DNA of 64,000 bases from Amycolatopsis bartoniae (GCF_014191255.1 NZ_JACHWH010000001.1:2108001-2172000), one strand, 5' to 3'; positions 1 through 8,723 are shown, numbered from the stretch's first letter. Notes: generated by a model from the sequence alone, not told the origin. Program-made: numbers and translations.

Positions 1-2
1 AG

Positions 3-1133
3 AGCAAGGGCAAGGTCGCGCTGTACCTGCTCATCACCATCGCCCCGTTCGCGCTGGTCGCCCCGGTGATCGGGCCCGCGCTGGACCGCATCCAGCGCGG
101 GCGCAGGCTCGCGATGTGCGTGTCCTCGCTGGGCCAGGGCCTGATGGCCGCGATCATGGCGCTGCACTTCGACGACTGGGGCCTGTACCCGGCGGCGCTC
201 GGGATGATGGTGCTGTCGAAGTCGTTCACGGTGCTCAAGTCCGCGGTCACGCCCCGGGTCGTGCCGCGCGGGGTGACGCTGTCGAAGACCAACGCCCGGC
301 TCACCGTGTTCGGCCTCGCCGCGGGCGGCGTGTTCGGCGCGGTCGCGAGCGGCGTCAACTCGATGCTCGGCTCGGCGGGCGCGCTGTGGTTCACCGCGCT
401 GATCTGCGTCGCGGCGGCGGTGCAGTCGATGCGGATCCCGTCGTGGGTCGAGGCGACCGCGGGCGAGGTGCCCACGTCCCTCACCGCGCGGCCGGGCAGG
501 AAGAAGCGGCAGCCGCTCGGCCAGGACGTCGTGGTGGCGTTGTGGGGCAACGGCACCGTGCGCGTGCTCACCGGGTTCCTGATGATGTTCGCGGCGTTCG
601 CGGTGAAGGCGCACGCCGAGGCCGGCGGGCAGAGCCCGTTCACCCAGCTGCTGCTGCTCGGGATCATCGGCGCGGCCGCCGGGGTCGGTGGTTTCGTCGG
701 CAACGCGCTCGGCTCGCGGCTGCAGTTCGGGCATCCGACGCAGGTGGTGCTGGGCAGCGTGGCGGCCACGCTCGCGTCGACCGTGCTCGCCGCCGTGTTC
801 GCCGGGATCGCGACGGCCGCGGTGGTCGGCCTGGTCGGCTCCACCGCCAGCGCGCTGGCCAAGATCAGCCTCGACGCGGCGATCCAGGCCGACCTGCCGG
901 AGGAGTCGCGCGCGTCGGCGTTCGGCCGCTCGGAGACGGTGCTGCAGCTGGCGTGGTGCTTCGGCGGCGCGGTCGGCCTGCTGCTGCCGCCCACGTACTG
1001 GGTCGGTTTCCTGGTGGTGTCGGCGTTGCTCGCGATCGGCGGGACGCAGACGTTCCTGGTGCGCCGGGGCTCGACGCTCCTGCCGTTCCTCGGCGGGAAA
1101 CGGCCCCAGCGACCGGCCCGCACGCCCGCCTAA
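3..1133 (+). CDS. MFS-type membrane transporter, 5' end outside window
   Basis: An open frame enters from the left edge with no start codon, so the protein is N-terminally truncated; at least 376 residues remain. Repeated hydrophobic stretches alternate with short charged loops, typical of the major facilitator superfamily. The first visible residues (SKGKVALYLL, then PVIGPALDRIQRGRR) resemble the loop 2-3 region of MFS proteins. The tail is basic (GGKRPQRPARTPA). It is followed 14 bases later by a DUF2771-like lipoprotein gene on the same strand. The same pair occurs as Rv0876c-Rv0875c in M. tuberculosis, which supports the assignment. The substrate cannot be read from the sequence. Confidence 0.8.
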   Translation, partial: SKGKVALYLLITIAPFALVAPVIGPALDRIQRGRRLAMCVSSLGQGLMAAIMALHFDDWGLYPAALGMMVLSKSFTVLKSAVTPRVVPRGVTLSKTNARLTVFGLAAGGVFGAVASGVNSMLGSAGALWFTALICVAAAVQSMRIPSWVEATAGEVPTSLTARPGRKKRQPLGQDVVVALWGNGTVRVLTGFLMMFAAFAVKAHAEAGGQSPFTQLLLLGIIGAAAGVGGFVGNALGSRLQFGHPTQVVLGSVAATLASTVLAAVFAGIATAAVVGLVGSTASALAKISLDAAIQADLPEESRASAFGRSETVLQLAWCFGGAVGLLLPPTYWVGFLVVSALLAIGGTQTFLVRRGSTLLPFLGGKRPQRPARTPA

Positions 1134-1147
1134 TTAGGGTTTCACCC

Positions 1148-1645
1148 ATGCGGCGTAGTCGGATTCTCGGTCTCCTGGCGGCTGGTGCCCTGGCACTCAC
1201 GGGATGCTCGGCCACGGTCGGCCCGCCGGAGGTCACGTTCTACGGCGACGGCCACACGGTCAACACCGGCCCCGCGGTCCACTGCGACACGCTCGTGCGC
1301 AACTGTGACAAGCACCCCGAGGACATCGCCACGCTCAAGGTGCGCAAGGGCATGCCGGTGCAGATCTCGGTGCCGTCGGAGCTTTCCGACACCCCGTGGC
1401 TGGTCAACGTCCAGTACGCCGACGCGAGCGGGAACCTGCAGGTCAAGCAGCAGTTCTTCGCGCCGGGCAGCACGCTCGCCTACACGGCCACGCCGGGCGG
1501 CGCGGGCAACCAGCTCGTGGTGGTGGAAGTCCAGCAGATCGGCGCGGCGTACGCGGCCGACGAGGCGGGGAACCCGATCCTCGACGAGAACGGGAATCCC
1601 CAGCTCGTCGCCCGCGCCTACTGGTCGCTCCAGATCAAACCGTAA
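1148..1645 (+). CDS. DUF2771-like lipoprotein
   Basis: 165-residue secreted lipoprotein. The N-terminus is a clear lipoprotein signal (basic MRRSR, hydrophobic core, lipobox LTGC with Cys at about residue 20). The mature part carries two Cys (HCDTLVRNCD) that could form a disulfide, and is otherwise beta-rich with no enzyme motif. I chose the ATG at 1148 because it places the signal peptide correctly; the longer open frame starting upstream is out of register with it. It follows the MFS gene closely and is probably co-transcribed. Its function is unknown. The family name comes from recalled similarity to the actinobacterial DUF2771/Rv0875c group. Confidence 0.75.
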   Translation: MRRSRILGLLAAGALALTGCSATVGPPEVTFYGDGHTVNTGPAVHCDTLVRNCDKHPEDIATLKVRKGMPVQISVPSELSDTPWLVNVQYADASGNLQVKQQFFAPGSTLAYTATPGGAGNQLVVVEVQQIGAAYAADEAGNPILDENGNPQLVARAYWSLQIKP

Positions 1646-1842
1646 TGACACAGACCCCGGCCTGCGTAGCGGTGCCGGTAGCGGAACCTGAGGCGGCCCC
1701 TCGCTCCGGGATCGCCTCCTCATGACCGCCAGGTCACCACGGAGGCGCTGTCCTCGCGAGGAACCACCTCAGAACCCGCGGCGGTGCGAGTTGCTTGCCC
1801 ACAGCAAGCGGCTCCGCCACTTCCAAAAGCCAGATCGAATCC

Positions 1843-2238
1843 TTACGGGTCCAGGTCCCGGGCCACGGCGCGCATGACCTCCGCGATCCGCTTGATGTTC
1901 TTGCGGTCCGGGTAGCGGCCGCGGCGCAGGTCGGGCTGCACCTTCATCTCGATGAGCTTGATCATGTCCTCGACCAGGCCGTGCAGCTCCTCCGCGGGGC
2001 GGCGCCGCGCCTCGGCCACCGACGGCAGCGAGTCGATCAGCCGCACCGACAGCGCCTGCGGGCCGCGCCGGCCCTCGGCGACCCCGAACTCGAGTCGCTG
2101 GCCGGCCTTGAGTGCCTCCACCCCCGCAGGTAGCGCGGCCTTGCGGATGTAGACGTCCTCGCCACCGTCCTGGGTGACGAAACCGAAGCCCTTCTCCGCG
2201 TCGTACCACTTGACCTTGCCGGTCGGCACTGCTCTCAC
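1843..2238 (-). CDS. Cold-shock domain protein with C-terminal extension (CspB type)
   Basis: 131 residues. The first 70 form a cold-shock domain with the RNP1-like GFGFV motif and the opening [14 protein letters not shown]. The second RNP-type segment reads DVYIRKAAL rather than the usual DVFVH, so the aromatic/His pair of RNP2 is altered. The last 60 residues are an extra helical, charged region ([27 protein letters not shown]), absent from 67-residue Csp proteins. The GTG at 2238 has an AAGGA site upstream. Its place between the DUF2771-like gene and the small membrane protein matches M. tuberculosis cspB (Rv0871). Expected role: single-stranded nucleic-acid binding in the cytoplasm. Confidence 0.85.
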   Translation of the reverse strand: MRAVPTGKVKWYDAEKGFGFVTQDGGEDVYIRKAALPAGVEALKAGQRLEFGVAEGRRGPQALSVRLIDSLPSVAEARRRPAEELHGLVEDMIKLIEMKVQPDLRRGRYPDRKNIKRIAEVMRAVARDLDP

Positions 2239-2379
2239 CCGTTCCTTCGCTCTGCCAAGTCAAGATCGTCTGCCCCCGCACGACGAACGCGCCCCGGGGC
2301 GTACCCAGGACGCGTGCCGTCCAGCCTATCCCGCTGGGCGCCGTGGGGAGAAGTAGATAGCTCGTTCTAACCTCTACCC

Positions 2380-2601
2380 ATGAACGACGTGGCGAACAGC
2401 CAGCAGCGCAAACCGTGGCTCATGCGTGTGGGAATCGGGGTGTTCGCCCTGGGCGTACTGGCCGTGCTGGTGGTGTTCGTGCTGTTCGCCGCCGGGCTCA
2501 AGGACCTGCCCCTGTGGCTGAGCCTCGTCGCCGGCGTCGCGACCCCGCTCGGGATCGTGCTCGGGCTCATCGCGCTGGTTCGGGAACACCGAAAGAGCTG
2601 A
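2380..2601 (+). CDS. Small two-helix membrane protein
   Basis: 73 residues with two strong transmembrane segments (about residues 16-37 and 43-65), a charged N-terminus (MNDVANSQQRKPW) and a basic end (REHRKS). There is no catalytic motif. Position and size match the Rv0870c-type protein of the mycobacterial moaA2-cspB neighbourhood. Its last 35 bases overlap the 3' end of the convergent HAD gene, so the two transcripts would be complementary there. Function unknown. Confidence 0.65.
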   Translation: MNDVANSQQRKPWLMRVGIGVFALGVLAVLVVFVLFAAGLKDLPLWLSLVAGVATPLGIVLGLIALVREHRKS

Positions 2602-3190
2602 ACCACGCCGGGAACTCCGCCAGCGAGTCGAAGATGACCTCGGCGCCCGCGGCGGCCAGTTCCTCCCGGCTGCACGGGCCCGTGGTGACGGCGATCGGCA
2701 CCACCCCGGCGGCGAGCGCGCCCCGCACGTCGCCGAGGTGATCACCGGCGTACGCCTTCGCCCCGTGTTCGCGCAGCGCCACGGCCTTGCCCGCCGCCCA
2801 CAGCTCGCCGACCAGGACGTCGACCTCGAAGCCGAGCGCCTTGATGTGCTTGTCGGCGTTGGGCCCGTACTTGCCGGTGACCACGATGGTTCGGCCACCG
2901 GCGCGGCGCACCGCTTCGAGCGCGGCGTGGGCTCCCGGCAGCGCGACGGTCTCGGGGATGACGATCTCCGGGTACAGCTCGCGGAAGCGCGCGACCAGCT
3001 CCGGAATCCGCTCCGGGGGCGCGCCGAAGTCGCGCAGCACCATGTCCAGCGGCGGGCCGAGGTGGCTCGCGAAGTGCTCACCGTCGAGCGGTAGCCCCGC
3101 CTCCTCGCCGAGCGCGTTCATCACCGAGACCATGCCCGGCCTCGGGTCGATGAGTGTCATGTCCAGGTCGAAGCCGACGGTGATTCCCAC
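2567..3190 (-). CDS. HAD-superfamily phosphatase
   Basis: 207 residues with the haloacid dehalogenase motifs in order: motif I GFDLDMTLID (nucleophile Asp8, general acid Asp10), a helical cap, motif II VVTGK around residue 105, a Lys, and motif IV AGDHLGDVRGA with two acidic residues for Mg2+. This suggests a phosphoglycolate phosphatase-like hydrolase of a small phosphorylated metabolite; the substrate cannot be assigned. It starts at 3190 and is read away from the TetR/R2lox pair. Its 3' end overlaps the small membrane-protein gene by 35 bases. Confidence 0.85.
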   Translation of the reverse strand: MGITVGFDLDMTLIDPRPGMVSVMNALGEEAGLPLDGEHFASHLGPPLDMVLRDFGAPPERIPELVARFRELYPEIVIPETVALPGAHAALEAVRRAGGRTIVVTGKYGPNADKHIKALGFEVDVLVGELWAAGKAVALREHGAKAYAGDHLGDVRGALAAGVVPIAVTTGPCSREELAAAGAEVIFDSLAEFPAWFSSFGVPEPAR

Positions 3191-3226
3191 ACCTTCACCG
3201 TACGGGTTTACACGTCGGCCGTTCGG

Positions 3227-3241
3227 GTCAAGTTGATTGAC
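3227..3241. promoter_or_regulatory. Candidate TetR operator/promoter upstream of the R2lox operon
   Basis: An inverted repeat GTCAA-5-TTGAC lies 30 bases before the tetR start. TTGACA at 3237 could also serve as a -35 box, so the operator would sit on the promoter. Autoregulation is inferred from position only. Confidence 0.3.
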
Positions 3242-3270
3242 ATTTTTGGTGGCTGTGTCAAGCTGCTGAC

Positions 3271-3873
3271 GTGTCGGACATCACCTCCTCCTTCGCCGAA
3301 CGCACGAGGGCCTCACTCCGGGAGACCCTCCTCGACGCCGCGACCGCCCTGCTCGCCGAACACGGCCACGCCGGGCTGCGCATGGCGGACGTGGCCGCGG
3401 TCGCGGGGGTGAGCCGGCAGACCGTCTACAACGAGTTCGGCAACAAGACGGCGCTGGTCGAGGCCGTCGCGTTGCGCACCACCGCCGAGTTCCTGGAGGG
3501 CATCCGCCACCGGTTCGACACCGCGCCGGACCTGCTCACCGGGGTGCACCGCGCGGTTGTGTACACGATCGAGCACGGCCGCGAGAACAAGCTGGTCGCC
3601 GCCGCACTGGGCACGCAGACCGGTGAGGACCTGCTGCCACTGCTCACCACGAAGGGCGAGCCGGTGCTGTCCGCCGCGACGGAACTGGCCGCCACCCGCT
3701 ACCTGGAGTTCCTGCCCCAGCTCGGCGAGCCGACCGCACGGCTGCTCGCCGAGACCGTCACGCGGCTGGCGCTGAGCCACCTCGTGCTGCCCACGCACCC
3801 CGCCGCCGAGGCAGCGGACATGGTGTGCGCCGCGCTCGCCCCGCATTTGTCCACAATGGAGTGTGAGAAATGA
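3271..3873 (+). CDS. TetR-family regulator paired with R2lox
   Basis: 200 residues. The N-terminal helix-turn-helix is typical TetR ([19 protein letters not shown] then [14 protein letters not shown], about residues 22-60). The C-terminal ligand domain is diverged. Translation starts at GTG 3271. The TGA stop overlaps the ATG of the R2lox gene (ATGA, 4 bases), so the two are translationally coupled. The same regulator-oxidase pairing exists as Rv0232-Rv0233 in M. tuberculosis, which suggests that the regulator controls the oxidase in response to an unknown lipid-like ligand (inference). Confidence 0.88.
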   Translation: MSDITSSFAERTRASLRETLLDAATALLAEHGHAGLRMADVAAVAGVSRQTVYNEFGNKTALVEAVALRTTAEFLEGIRHRFDTAPDLLTGVHRAVVYTIEHGRENKLVAAALGTQTGEDLLPLLTTKGEPVLSAATELAATRYLEFLPQLGEPTARLLAETVTRLALSHLVLPTHPAAEAADMVCAALAPHLSTMECEK

Positions 3874-4832
3874 CCGATACGCTGTCCCCGAACCGCACCG
3901 GATTCGCCTCGCTGCGTCGTGGCGGGCTGAACTGGGACTCGTTCCCGCTGCGGCTGTTCGTCAAGGGCAACAAGAAGTTCTGGAACCCGGCCGACATCGA
4001 CTTCTCGCAGGACCGCGCCGACTGGGAGGCACTGACCGACGAAGAGCGCCGCTCCGCGACGTACCTGTGCGCGCAGTTCGTCGCCGGCGAGGAGGCGGTG
4101 ACCGAGGACATCCAGCCGTTCATGAAGGCCATGGCCACCGAGGGCCGGTTCGGCGACGAGATGTACCTGAGCCAGTTCTGCTTCGAGGAGGCCAAGCACA
4201 CCGAGGTCTTCCGCCGGTGGATGGACGCGGTGGGGCTCACCGACGACCTGACGCCGTTCGTGTCGGAGAACCCGCACTACCGCAAGCTCTTCTACGAGGA
4301 GCTGCCCGAGTCGCTCGGCCTGCTGGCCAGCGATCCCAGCCCGCTCAACCAGATCCGTGCGAGCGTCACCTACAACCACGTGGTCGAGGGCAGTCTCGCG
4401 CTCACCGGGTACTACGCGTGGCAGAAGATGTGCGCGACCCGCGGCATCCTGCCGGGCATGCAGCGGCTGGTGAAGCACATCGGGGACGACGAGCGCAGGC
4501 ACATGGCGTGGGGCACGTTCACGTGCCGCCGTCACATCGCCGCCGACGACTCGCTGTGGGACGCGGTGCAGCAGCGCATGGGCGAGCTGCTGCCGCACGC
4601 GCTGGGCATGATCCAGTGGGTCAACGAGCAGTTCGAGGAGCCGCGGCCGTTCGACAACGACCCGCAGGAGTTCATCGAGTACGCCGCCGACCGCGCGCAG
4701 CGGCGGCTCGGGGCGATCGAGTCCGCGCGGGGCGTTCCGGTCGCGCAGATCGACCTGGACTACTCGCCGGAGCAGCTGGAGGAGACGTTCGGCGAGGAGG
4801 ACGCCAAGGCGTTCGCCGAGGCGGTCGGCTGA
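3870..4832 (+). CDS. R2-like ligand-binding oxidase (R2lox), Mn/Fe cofactor
   Basis: 320 residues, ferritin-like fold related to ribonucleotide reductase subunit R2. The metal ligands of the R2lox family are all present: Glu74, Glu107, His110 (FEEAKH), Glu173, Glu208 and His211 (DDERRH). The Val and Tyr that form the family's ether cross-link are also present (Val77 in GEEAV, Tyr168 in VTYNH). The spacing equals the M. tuberculosis protein (Rv0233) shifted by six. This is therefore not a normal class Ia R2, and there is no R1 subunit gene nearby. Known family chemistry: a heterodinuclear Mn/Fe site with a bound fatty acid performing two-electron oxidation; the physiological substrate is unknown. 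It is coupled to the preceding tetR and ends at a strong hairpin. Confidence 0.93.
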   Translation: MTDTLSPNRTGFASLRRGGLNWDSFPLRLFVKGNKKFWNPADIDFSQDRADWEALTDEERRSATYLCAQFVAGEEAVTEDIQPFMKAMATEGRFGDEMYLSQFCFEEAKHTEVFRRWMDAVGLTDDLTPFVSENPHYRKLFYEELPESLGLLASDPSPLNQIRASVTYNHVVEGSLALTGYYAWQKMCATRGILPGMQRLVKHIGDDERRHMAWGTFTCRRHIAADDSLWDAVQQRMGELLPHALGMIQWVNEQFEEPRPFDNDPQEFIEYAADRAQRRLGAIESARGVPVAQIDLDYSPEQLEETFGEEDAKAFAEAVG

Positions 4833-4836
4833 GTCC

Positions 4837-4868
4837 CCGGGGCGCCCGCAACGGCGCGGGCGCCCCGG
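4837..4868. terminator. Bidirectional terminator between R2lox and VOC gene
   Basis: A perfect 13-bp GC stem (CCGGGGCGCCCGC and its complement at 4856-4868) with a 6-base loop lies between two convergent stop codons. There is no U-tract, as is common in actinomycetes. Confidence 0.75.
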
Positions 4869-4874
4869 TCCCGG

Positions 4875-5285
4875 CTACGCCTGCTGGCCGATGTCCACCA
4901 GCCACTGGACGCCGAAGCGGTCGATGCAGGCGCCGAACTCGTCGCCCCACATCTGCTTCTCCAGCTTGGTGAGTACCGTCGCGCCATCGGACAGCTTCGC
5001 CCAGTAACCGCGGAGCTTGTCCGCCTCGTCACCACTGAGCGACACCGTCATCGTGTTGCCGCGCTGGTACTCGACGTTCGGCGGCAGGTCCCCGGCCATG
5101 AGGGTGAGCCCGCCGTCGGTCTCCAGCTGGCCGTGCATGATCTTGTCGGCCAGCGCCGCGTCCGGGGCGCCGAACTCCCCGAAGGTGTTCAGCTTCAAGG
5201 TGCCGCCGAGCACCTCGTGGTAGAACTCCATCGCCTCCCGCGCGTTGCCGTCGAAGTTCAGGTACGGGTTGAGTCGGACTGTCAT
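4875..5285 (-). CDS. VOC/PhnB-like glyoxalase-fold protein
   Basis: 136 residues. The opening LNPYLNFDGNAREAMEFYHEVLGG is diagnostic of the PhnB-like (3-demethylubiquinone methyltransferase-like) branch of the vicinal oxygen chelate fold, with the two beta-alpha-beta-beta-beta modules covering about residues 4-62 and 75-134. GDEFGACIDRFGVQWLV near the end is the usual closing motif. Substrate and metal use are not determined. It ends at the shared terminator with R2lox and appears to be a single-gene unit with an AGGAGG-type site before the ATG. Confidence 0.85.
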   Translation of the reverse strand: MTVRLNPYLNFDGNAREAMEFYHEVLGGTLKLNTFGEFGAPDAALADKIMHGQLETDGGLTLMAGDLPPNVEYQRGNTMTVSLSGDEADKLRGYWAKLSDGATVLTKLEKQMWGDEFGACIDRFGVQWLVDIGQQA

Positions 5286-5342
5286 CGGAACCTCCTGGGT
5301 CGTTGCTCCGGCAGACCCGCGGCGAGCCGGAAACTCATCGCT

Positions 5343-6986
5343 TCACGCGTGCCGCGCCGCGGCGGCCTTCTCCAGGCCCAGCAGGTGCACCGCCTGCTCG
5401 CGCATCTCGACCTTGCGGATCTTCCCGGTGACGGTCATCGGGAACTCGTCGACGACGTGCACGTAACGCGGAATCTTGTAGTGGGCCAGCTTTCCGCTGC
5501 AGAACTCGCGCACCGACTCCGCGGTCAGCGGCGTGGCGCCCTCGCGCATCCGGATCCACGCCATCAGCTCCTCGCCGTAGCGCTCGTCCGGCACGCCGAT
5601 CACCTGCGCGTCGAGGACGTCCGGGTGCGTGTAGAGGAACTCCTCGATCTCACGCGGGTACACGTTCTCGCCGCCGCGGATCACCATGTCCTTGATGCGG
5701 CCGGTGATGTTGAGGTAGCCCTCGTCGTCCATCACCGCGAGGTCACCGGTGTGCATCCAGCGCGCCCTGTCGATCGCTTCGGCCGTCTTGTCCGGCTGCT
5801 CCCAGTACCCGAGCATCACCGAGTACCCCCGCGTGCACAGCTCGCCGGGCTCGCCGCGCGGCACGGTCAGGCCCGTCTCCGGGTCGACGACCTTGACCTC
5901 CAGGTGCGGCCCCACGCGCCCGACCGTCGAGACGCGGCGCTCGATGGAGTCGTCCGCGCGGGTCTGCGTGGACACCGGGGACGTCTCGGTCATGCCGTAG
6001 CAGATCGAGACCTCCGCCATGCCCATCCGATCGATGACCTGCTTCATCACCTCGACCGGGCAGGGCGAGCCCGCCATGATCCCGGTGCGCAGGCTGGACA
6101 GGTCGTAGGACTCGAAGTCCGGCTGGGCCAGCTCGGCGATGAACATCGTCGGCACGCCGTACAGCGACGTGCACCGCTCCGCCTGCACCGCCTCCAGCGT
6201 GGCCTTCGGGTCGAACGCCGGCGCGGGGATCACCATGCACGCACCGTGGCTCGTCGCCGCGAGGTTGCCCATCACCATGCCGAAGCAGTGGTAGAAGGGG
6301 ACGGGGAGGCAGATGCGGTCGGCCTCGGTGTAGTTGCACAGCTCGCCGACGAAGAAGCCGTTGTTGAGGATGTTGTGGTGACTCAACGTGGCTCCCTTGG
6401 GGAAGCCCGTGGTGCCCGAGGTGTACTGGATGTTGATCGGGTCGTCGGCGGCCAGCGGGATGTTCTCCAGCGCGGCGCGGTCGGCGTGCTTTCCGTTGTC
6501 CAGCAAGGAGTTCCACAGGTCACCGCCGATGAGGGCGACGTGCTCCAGCCGTCCGCAGCGGGGCCGGACCTCCTCGATCATGCCCGCGTAGTCGGAGGTC
6601 TTGAACTTCTCGGCGGCGACGAGCAGGCGGATCCCGGCCTGGTTGAGCACGAACTCCAGTTCGTGCGAGCGGTAGGCGGGGTTGATGTTGACGAGGATCG
6701 CGCCGACCTTCGCGGTGGCGTACTGCGTGATCGTCCACTCCGCACAGTTCGGCGACCAGATGCCGACACGGTCTCCCTTGCCGATGCCCAGCTCCAGCAG
6801 CCCCAGCGCGAGCGCGTCGACCTCGGCGGCCAGTTCGGCGTACGTCCAGCGGCGGCCGGTGGCGGCGTCGACGAGCGCGTCCCGTTCACCGAAAGCCTGC
6901 ACTGTGCGGTCGAAGTTGTCACCGATGGTGTCGCCCAGCAGCGGGACGTCGGACGTACCCGAGGAGTAGCTCGGCACGGCAGGCAT
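5343..6986 (-). CDS. Fatty acyl-CoA synthetase/AMP-binding protein
   Basis: 547 residues, ANL superfamily. The phosphate-binding loop [11 protein letters not shown] is at residues 188-198, the adenine motif [10 protein letters not shown] is in the middle, the TGD motif ([14 protein letters not shown]) follows, and the C-terminal catalytic Lys lies in TVTGKIRK near residue 520. It activates a carboxylic acid with ATP and CoA; overall similarity is to medium/long-chain FadD/ACSF2-type ligases, but chain length cannot be read from the sequence. The ATG at 6986 has an AGGAGG site 6 bases upstream. It is divergent from phzF, with a 12-bp palindrome between them. Confidence 0.92.
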   Translation of the reverse strand: MPAVPSYSSGTSDVPLLGDTIGDNFDRTVQAFGERDALVDAATGRRWTYAELAAEVDALALGLLELGIGKGDRVGIWSPNCAEWTITQYATAKVGAILVNINPAYRSHELEFVLNQAGIRLLVAAEKFKTSDYAGMIEEVRPRCGRLEHVALIGGDLWNSLLDNGKHADRAALENIPLAADDPINIQYTSGTTGFPKGATLSHHNILNNGFFVGELCNYTEADRICLPVPFYHCFGMVMGNLAATSHGACMVIPAPAFDPKATLEAVQAERCTSLYGVPTMFIAELAQPDFESYDLSSLRTGIMAGSPCPVEVMKQVIDRMGMAEVSICYGMTETSPVSTQTRADDSIERRVSTVGRVGPHLEVKVVDPETGLTVPRGEPGELCTRGYSVMLGYWEQPDKTAEAIDRARWMHTGDLAVMDDEGYLNITGRIKDMVIRGGENVYPREIEEFLYTHPDVLDAQVIGVPDERYGEELMAWIRMREGATPLTAESVREFCSGKLAHYKIPRYVHVVDEFPMTVTGKIRKVEMREQAVHLLGLEKAAAARHA

Positions 6987-7007
6987 GGTTCGCCTCCTGG
7001 CATTTTC

Positions 7008-7019
7008 GTCAACGTTGAC
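7008..7019. promoter_or_regulatory. Palindromic operator between acyl-CoA ligase and phzF-like gene
   Basis: A perfect 12-bp palindrome GTCAACGTTGAC lies in the 58-base divergent gap, 21 bases from the ligase start and 25 from the other. One bound regulator could control both genes. No regulator gene adjoins it. Confidence 0.4.
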
Positions 7020-7044
7020 TCCGGCCCGAGTCTAAGGTGGGAAC

Positions 7045-7806
7045 ATGCGCCTGTACATCGTCGACGCGTTCACCGATCGTGCGTTCTCCGGCAACCCCGC
7101 GGGGGTCGTGTTGCTGGACGAACCGGCCGAACCCGGCTGGATGCAGTCCGTGGCCGCGGAGCTGAAGCACGCGGAGACAGCGTTCGTGGAAGTCTCGGGT
7201 GAGGGGCCGAAGACGTTGCGCTGGTTCACGCCGACGGTCGAGGTCGACCTGTGCGGGCACGCGACTCTCGCGACCGGTCACGTGCTGGGCGGGTCGCAGG
7301 TGTTCTCCACCCGCAGCGGTGAGCTGCGCACGACGGCCGAGGACGGCTGGGTGCGCATGGACTTCCCCGCGGACCCGCCGCACGCCACGGCGGACGAGGT
7401 CGTGCCCGCGCTGCCCGGTGTGACGGTTCGCGAGGTCCTGCGCGGTAAGTGGGACATCCTGGTGCTGGTGAACGACGCGGCGGAGGTGCGTTCGCTGGAG
7501 CCGGACCTGGACGTGATCGCGGGCTGGGACGCCCGGTGCGTCGTGGTCACCGCGCCCGGCGACAGGCCCGGGGTCGACTTCGTGAGCCGCGTGTTCGGCC
7601 CGGCGGTGGGCGTGCCGGAAGACCCGGTGACGGGCTCGGCGCACTGCGCGCTGGCGCCGTACTGGGCGGAGCGCCTCGGCAGGGACCAGCTGGTCGGCGA
7701 ACAGGCCTCCGCCCGCGGCGGCTTGGTGCGGGTGGCGTTGCAGGGCGAGCGGGTGCAGCTGGCGGGCCAGGCGGTCACCACGGTCCGAGGGGAGCTGCTC
7801 GTCTGA
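7045..7806 (+). CDS. PhzF-family isomerase/epimerase
   Basis: 253 residues with the family opening RLYIVDAFTDRAFSGNPAGVV, the conserved acid in KHAETAFVE (Glu near residue 45, the catalytic acid of PhzF), RWFTPTVEVDLCGHATLATGHVL, and a second-half GVPEDPVTGSAHCALAPYW motif. Family members catalyse proton shifts on dihydroanthranilate-like or other small compounds. Without phenazine genes nearby this is a general paralogue of unknown substrate. Its TGA overlaps the ATG of the YccF gene by one base, so the two are coupled. Confidence 0.9.
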   Translation: MRLYIVDAFTDRAFSGNPAGVVLLDEPAEPGWMQSVAAELKHAETAFVEVSGEGPKTLRWFTPTVEVDLCGHATLATGHVLGGSQVFSTRSGELRTTAEDGWVRMDFPADPPHATADEVVPALPGVTVREVLRGKWDILVLVNDAAEVRSLEPDLDVIAGWDARCVVVTAPGDRPGVDFVSRVFGPAVGVPEDPVTGSAHCALAPYWAERLGRDQLVGEQASARGGLVRVALQGERVQLAGQAVTTVRGELLV

Positions 7807-8174
7807 TGAGGTTGCTGCTGAACATCATCTGGCTGGTGTTGGCCGGTTTCTGGATGGCGCTGGCATATGTTCTGGCGGGGATCATCTGTTGTGTGTTGAT
7901 CGTGACCATCCCGTTCGGCATAGCGTCATTTCGCATCGCGAACTACGCGCTGTGGCCCTTCGGAAGGACGATCGTCGACCACTCCGGAACAGCATCGGTG
8001 GTGGGAAACGTGGTGTGGCTCGTGTTCGCGGGATGGTGGCTGGCACTGGGGCATCTCGTCACCGGAATCGCCCTGTGCGTGACGATCATCGGAATCCCGT
8101 TGGGGCTGGCGAACTTCAAGCTGATCCCGGTTTCGCTGGTGCCACTGGGGAAGGAAATCGTCCCAGCGCCGTAA
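7806..8174 (+). CDS. YccF-domain inner-membrane protein
   Basis: 122 residues made of two homologous halves, each with a long hydrophobic hairpin and the motif IPFGIASFRIANYALWPFG (first half) or IGIPLGLANFKLIPVSLVPLG (second half), the signature of the YccF duplication. About four membrane segments; function unknown. It starts on the A of the phzF-like stop codon. A large palindromic repeat begins 14 bases after its stop. Confidence 0.88.
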   Translation: MRLLLNIIWLVLAGFWMALAYVLAGIICCVLIVTIPFGIASFRIANYALWPFGRTIVDHSGTASVVGNVVWLVFAGWWLALGHLVTGIALCVTIIGIPLGLANFKLIPVSLVPLGKEIVPAP

Positions 8175-8187
8175 GGCGGTTTGAAGA

Positions 8188-8723
8188 AACCCCGAGAGTT
8201 GGGTGATCATCCCGTCGCCTGAACTCGCGGCATCACTTTGAGCCAGGCCCGCAACGTGCGCCGGAACCGGCGGCCGAAAGACCAAAGCTTGCGGGTCTGG
8301 CTCAAAGTGATATGCACAAACCGCAGGCGACGGGGTGATCACTCAACTCGACCACCCACCCGAGGTGAGATCCCTTTGGGCCCCATCATCCTGGAGCCTG
8401 CCCGCCGGCGAGGCATTCTTTTGTCTTTCGTCCCGCAGTCCCAGCGTGGTCACCAGCTGTGGGCCGGGCGTGGCCGCCCTCCAATGCCCGGCCCACCCCC
8501 GCCCCTCGCCTTTGAGGGTTCGACGGTCGACTCGCCGCCTCAAGGGCGCCTTCGGCGTCGCTGCGCGATCGCTGCGCGACCCTTGACCCGGCGAGCCAAC
8601 CGCCAAGTGCAGCTGGGGACGAGGGGCGGGGGAGATCCGGGCGGTGGTCCTTGCCGCTCGCGTTCGCGTCGCGGGGTCGCCATCGGGGATCAGGGACGGG
8701 GGAGGCCGGGCGTGTGCCGGGCG
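8188..8723 (+). repeat. Long composite intergenic repeat, copy 1 (intact)
   Basis: This fills the 599-base gap between the convergent yccF-like and metallophosphoesterase genes. Most of it matches, in reverse orientation, 52615-52718 plus 54014-54398. In order it contains a long imperfect hairpin (8201-8342), a conserved block around 8365-8420, a GC-rich segment rich in CGCTGCGCGA motifs (8539-8600), and two degenerate copies of a GGGGACGGGGGAG-type block (around 8618 and 8688). It has no ORF with coding character. The site equivalent to the IS110 insertion in copy 2 is intact here (core CT at 8550-8551). Confidence 0.8.
8201..8342. repeat. Nested inverted repeat (142 nt hairpin) inside repeat copy 1
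   Basis: The outer arms (8203-8221 and 8324-8342) start GTGATCA and pair over about 19 bases. The inner arms (8232-8254 and 8289-8311), containing CACTTTGAGCCAG, pair over 23 bases with one mismatch. The tip is GC-rich (CCGGAACCGG). RNA from either strand would fold, so it may act as a bidirectional terminator for the convergent genes. Confidence 0.75.

Noticed and set aside
1646..1842. Small RNA or terminator between the lipoprotein and csp genes
   Set aside because: Only a weak 6-bp stem (1793-1809) is visible; not enough to call.
3870..4832. Class Ia ribonucleotide reductase beta subunit
   Set aside because: Ligand spacing and the Val/Tyr cross-link pair fit R2lox; no nrdE/nrdA gene nearby.
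5133..7202. 689-codon open frame opposite the acyl-CoA ligase
   Set aside because: Antisense shadow caused by high GC; the ligase on the other strand has full family motifs.
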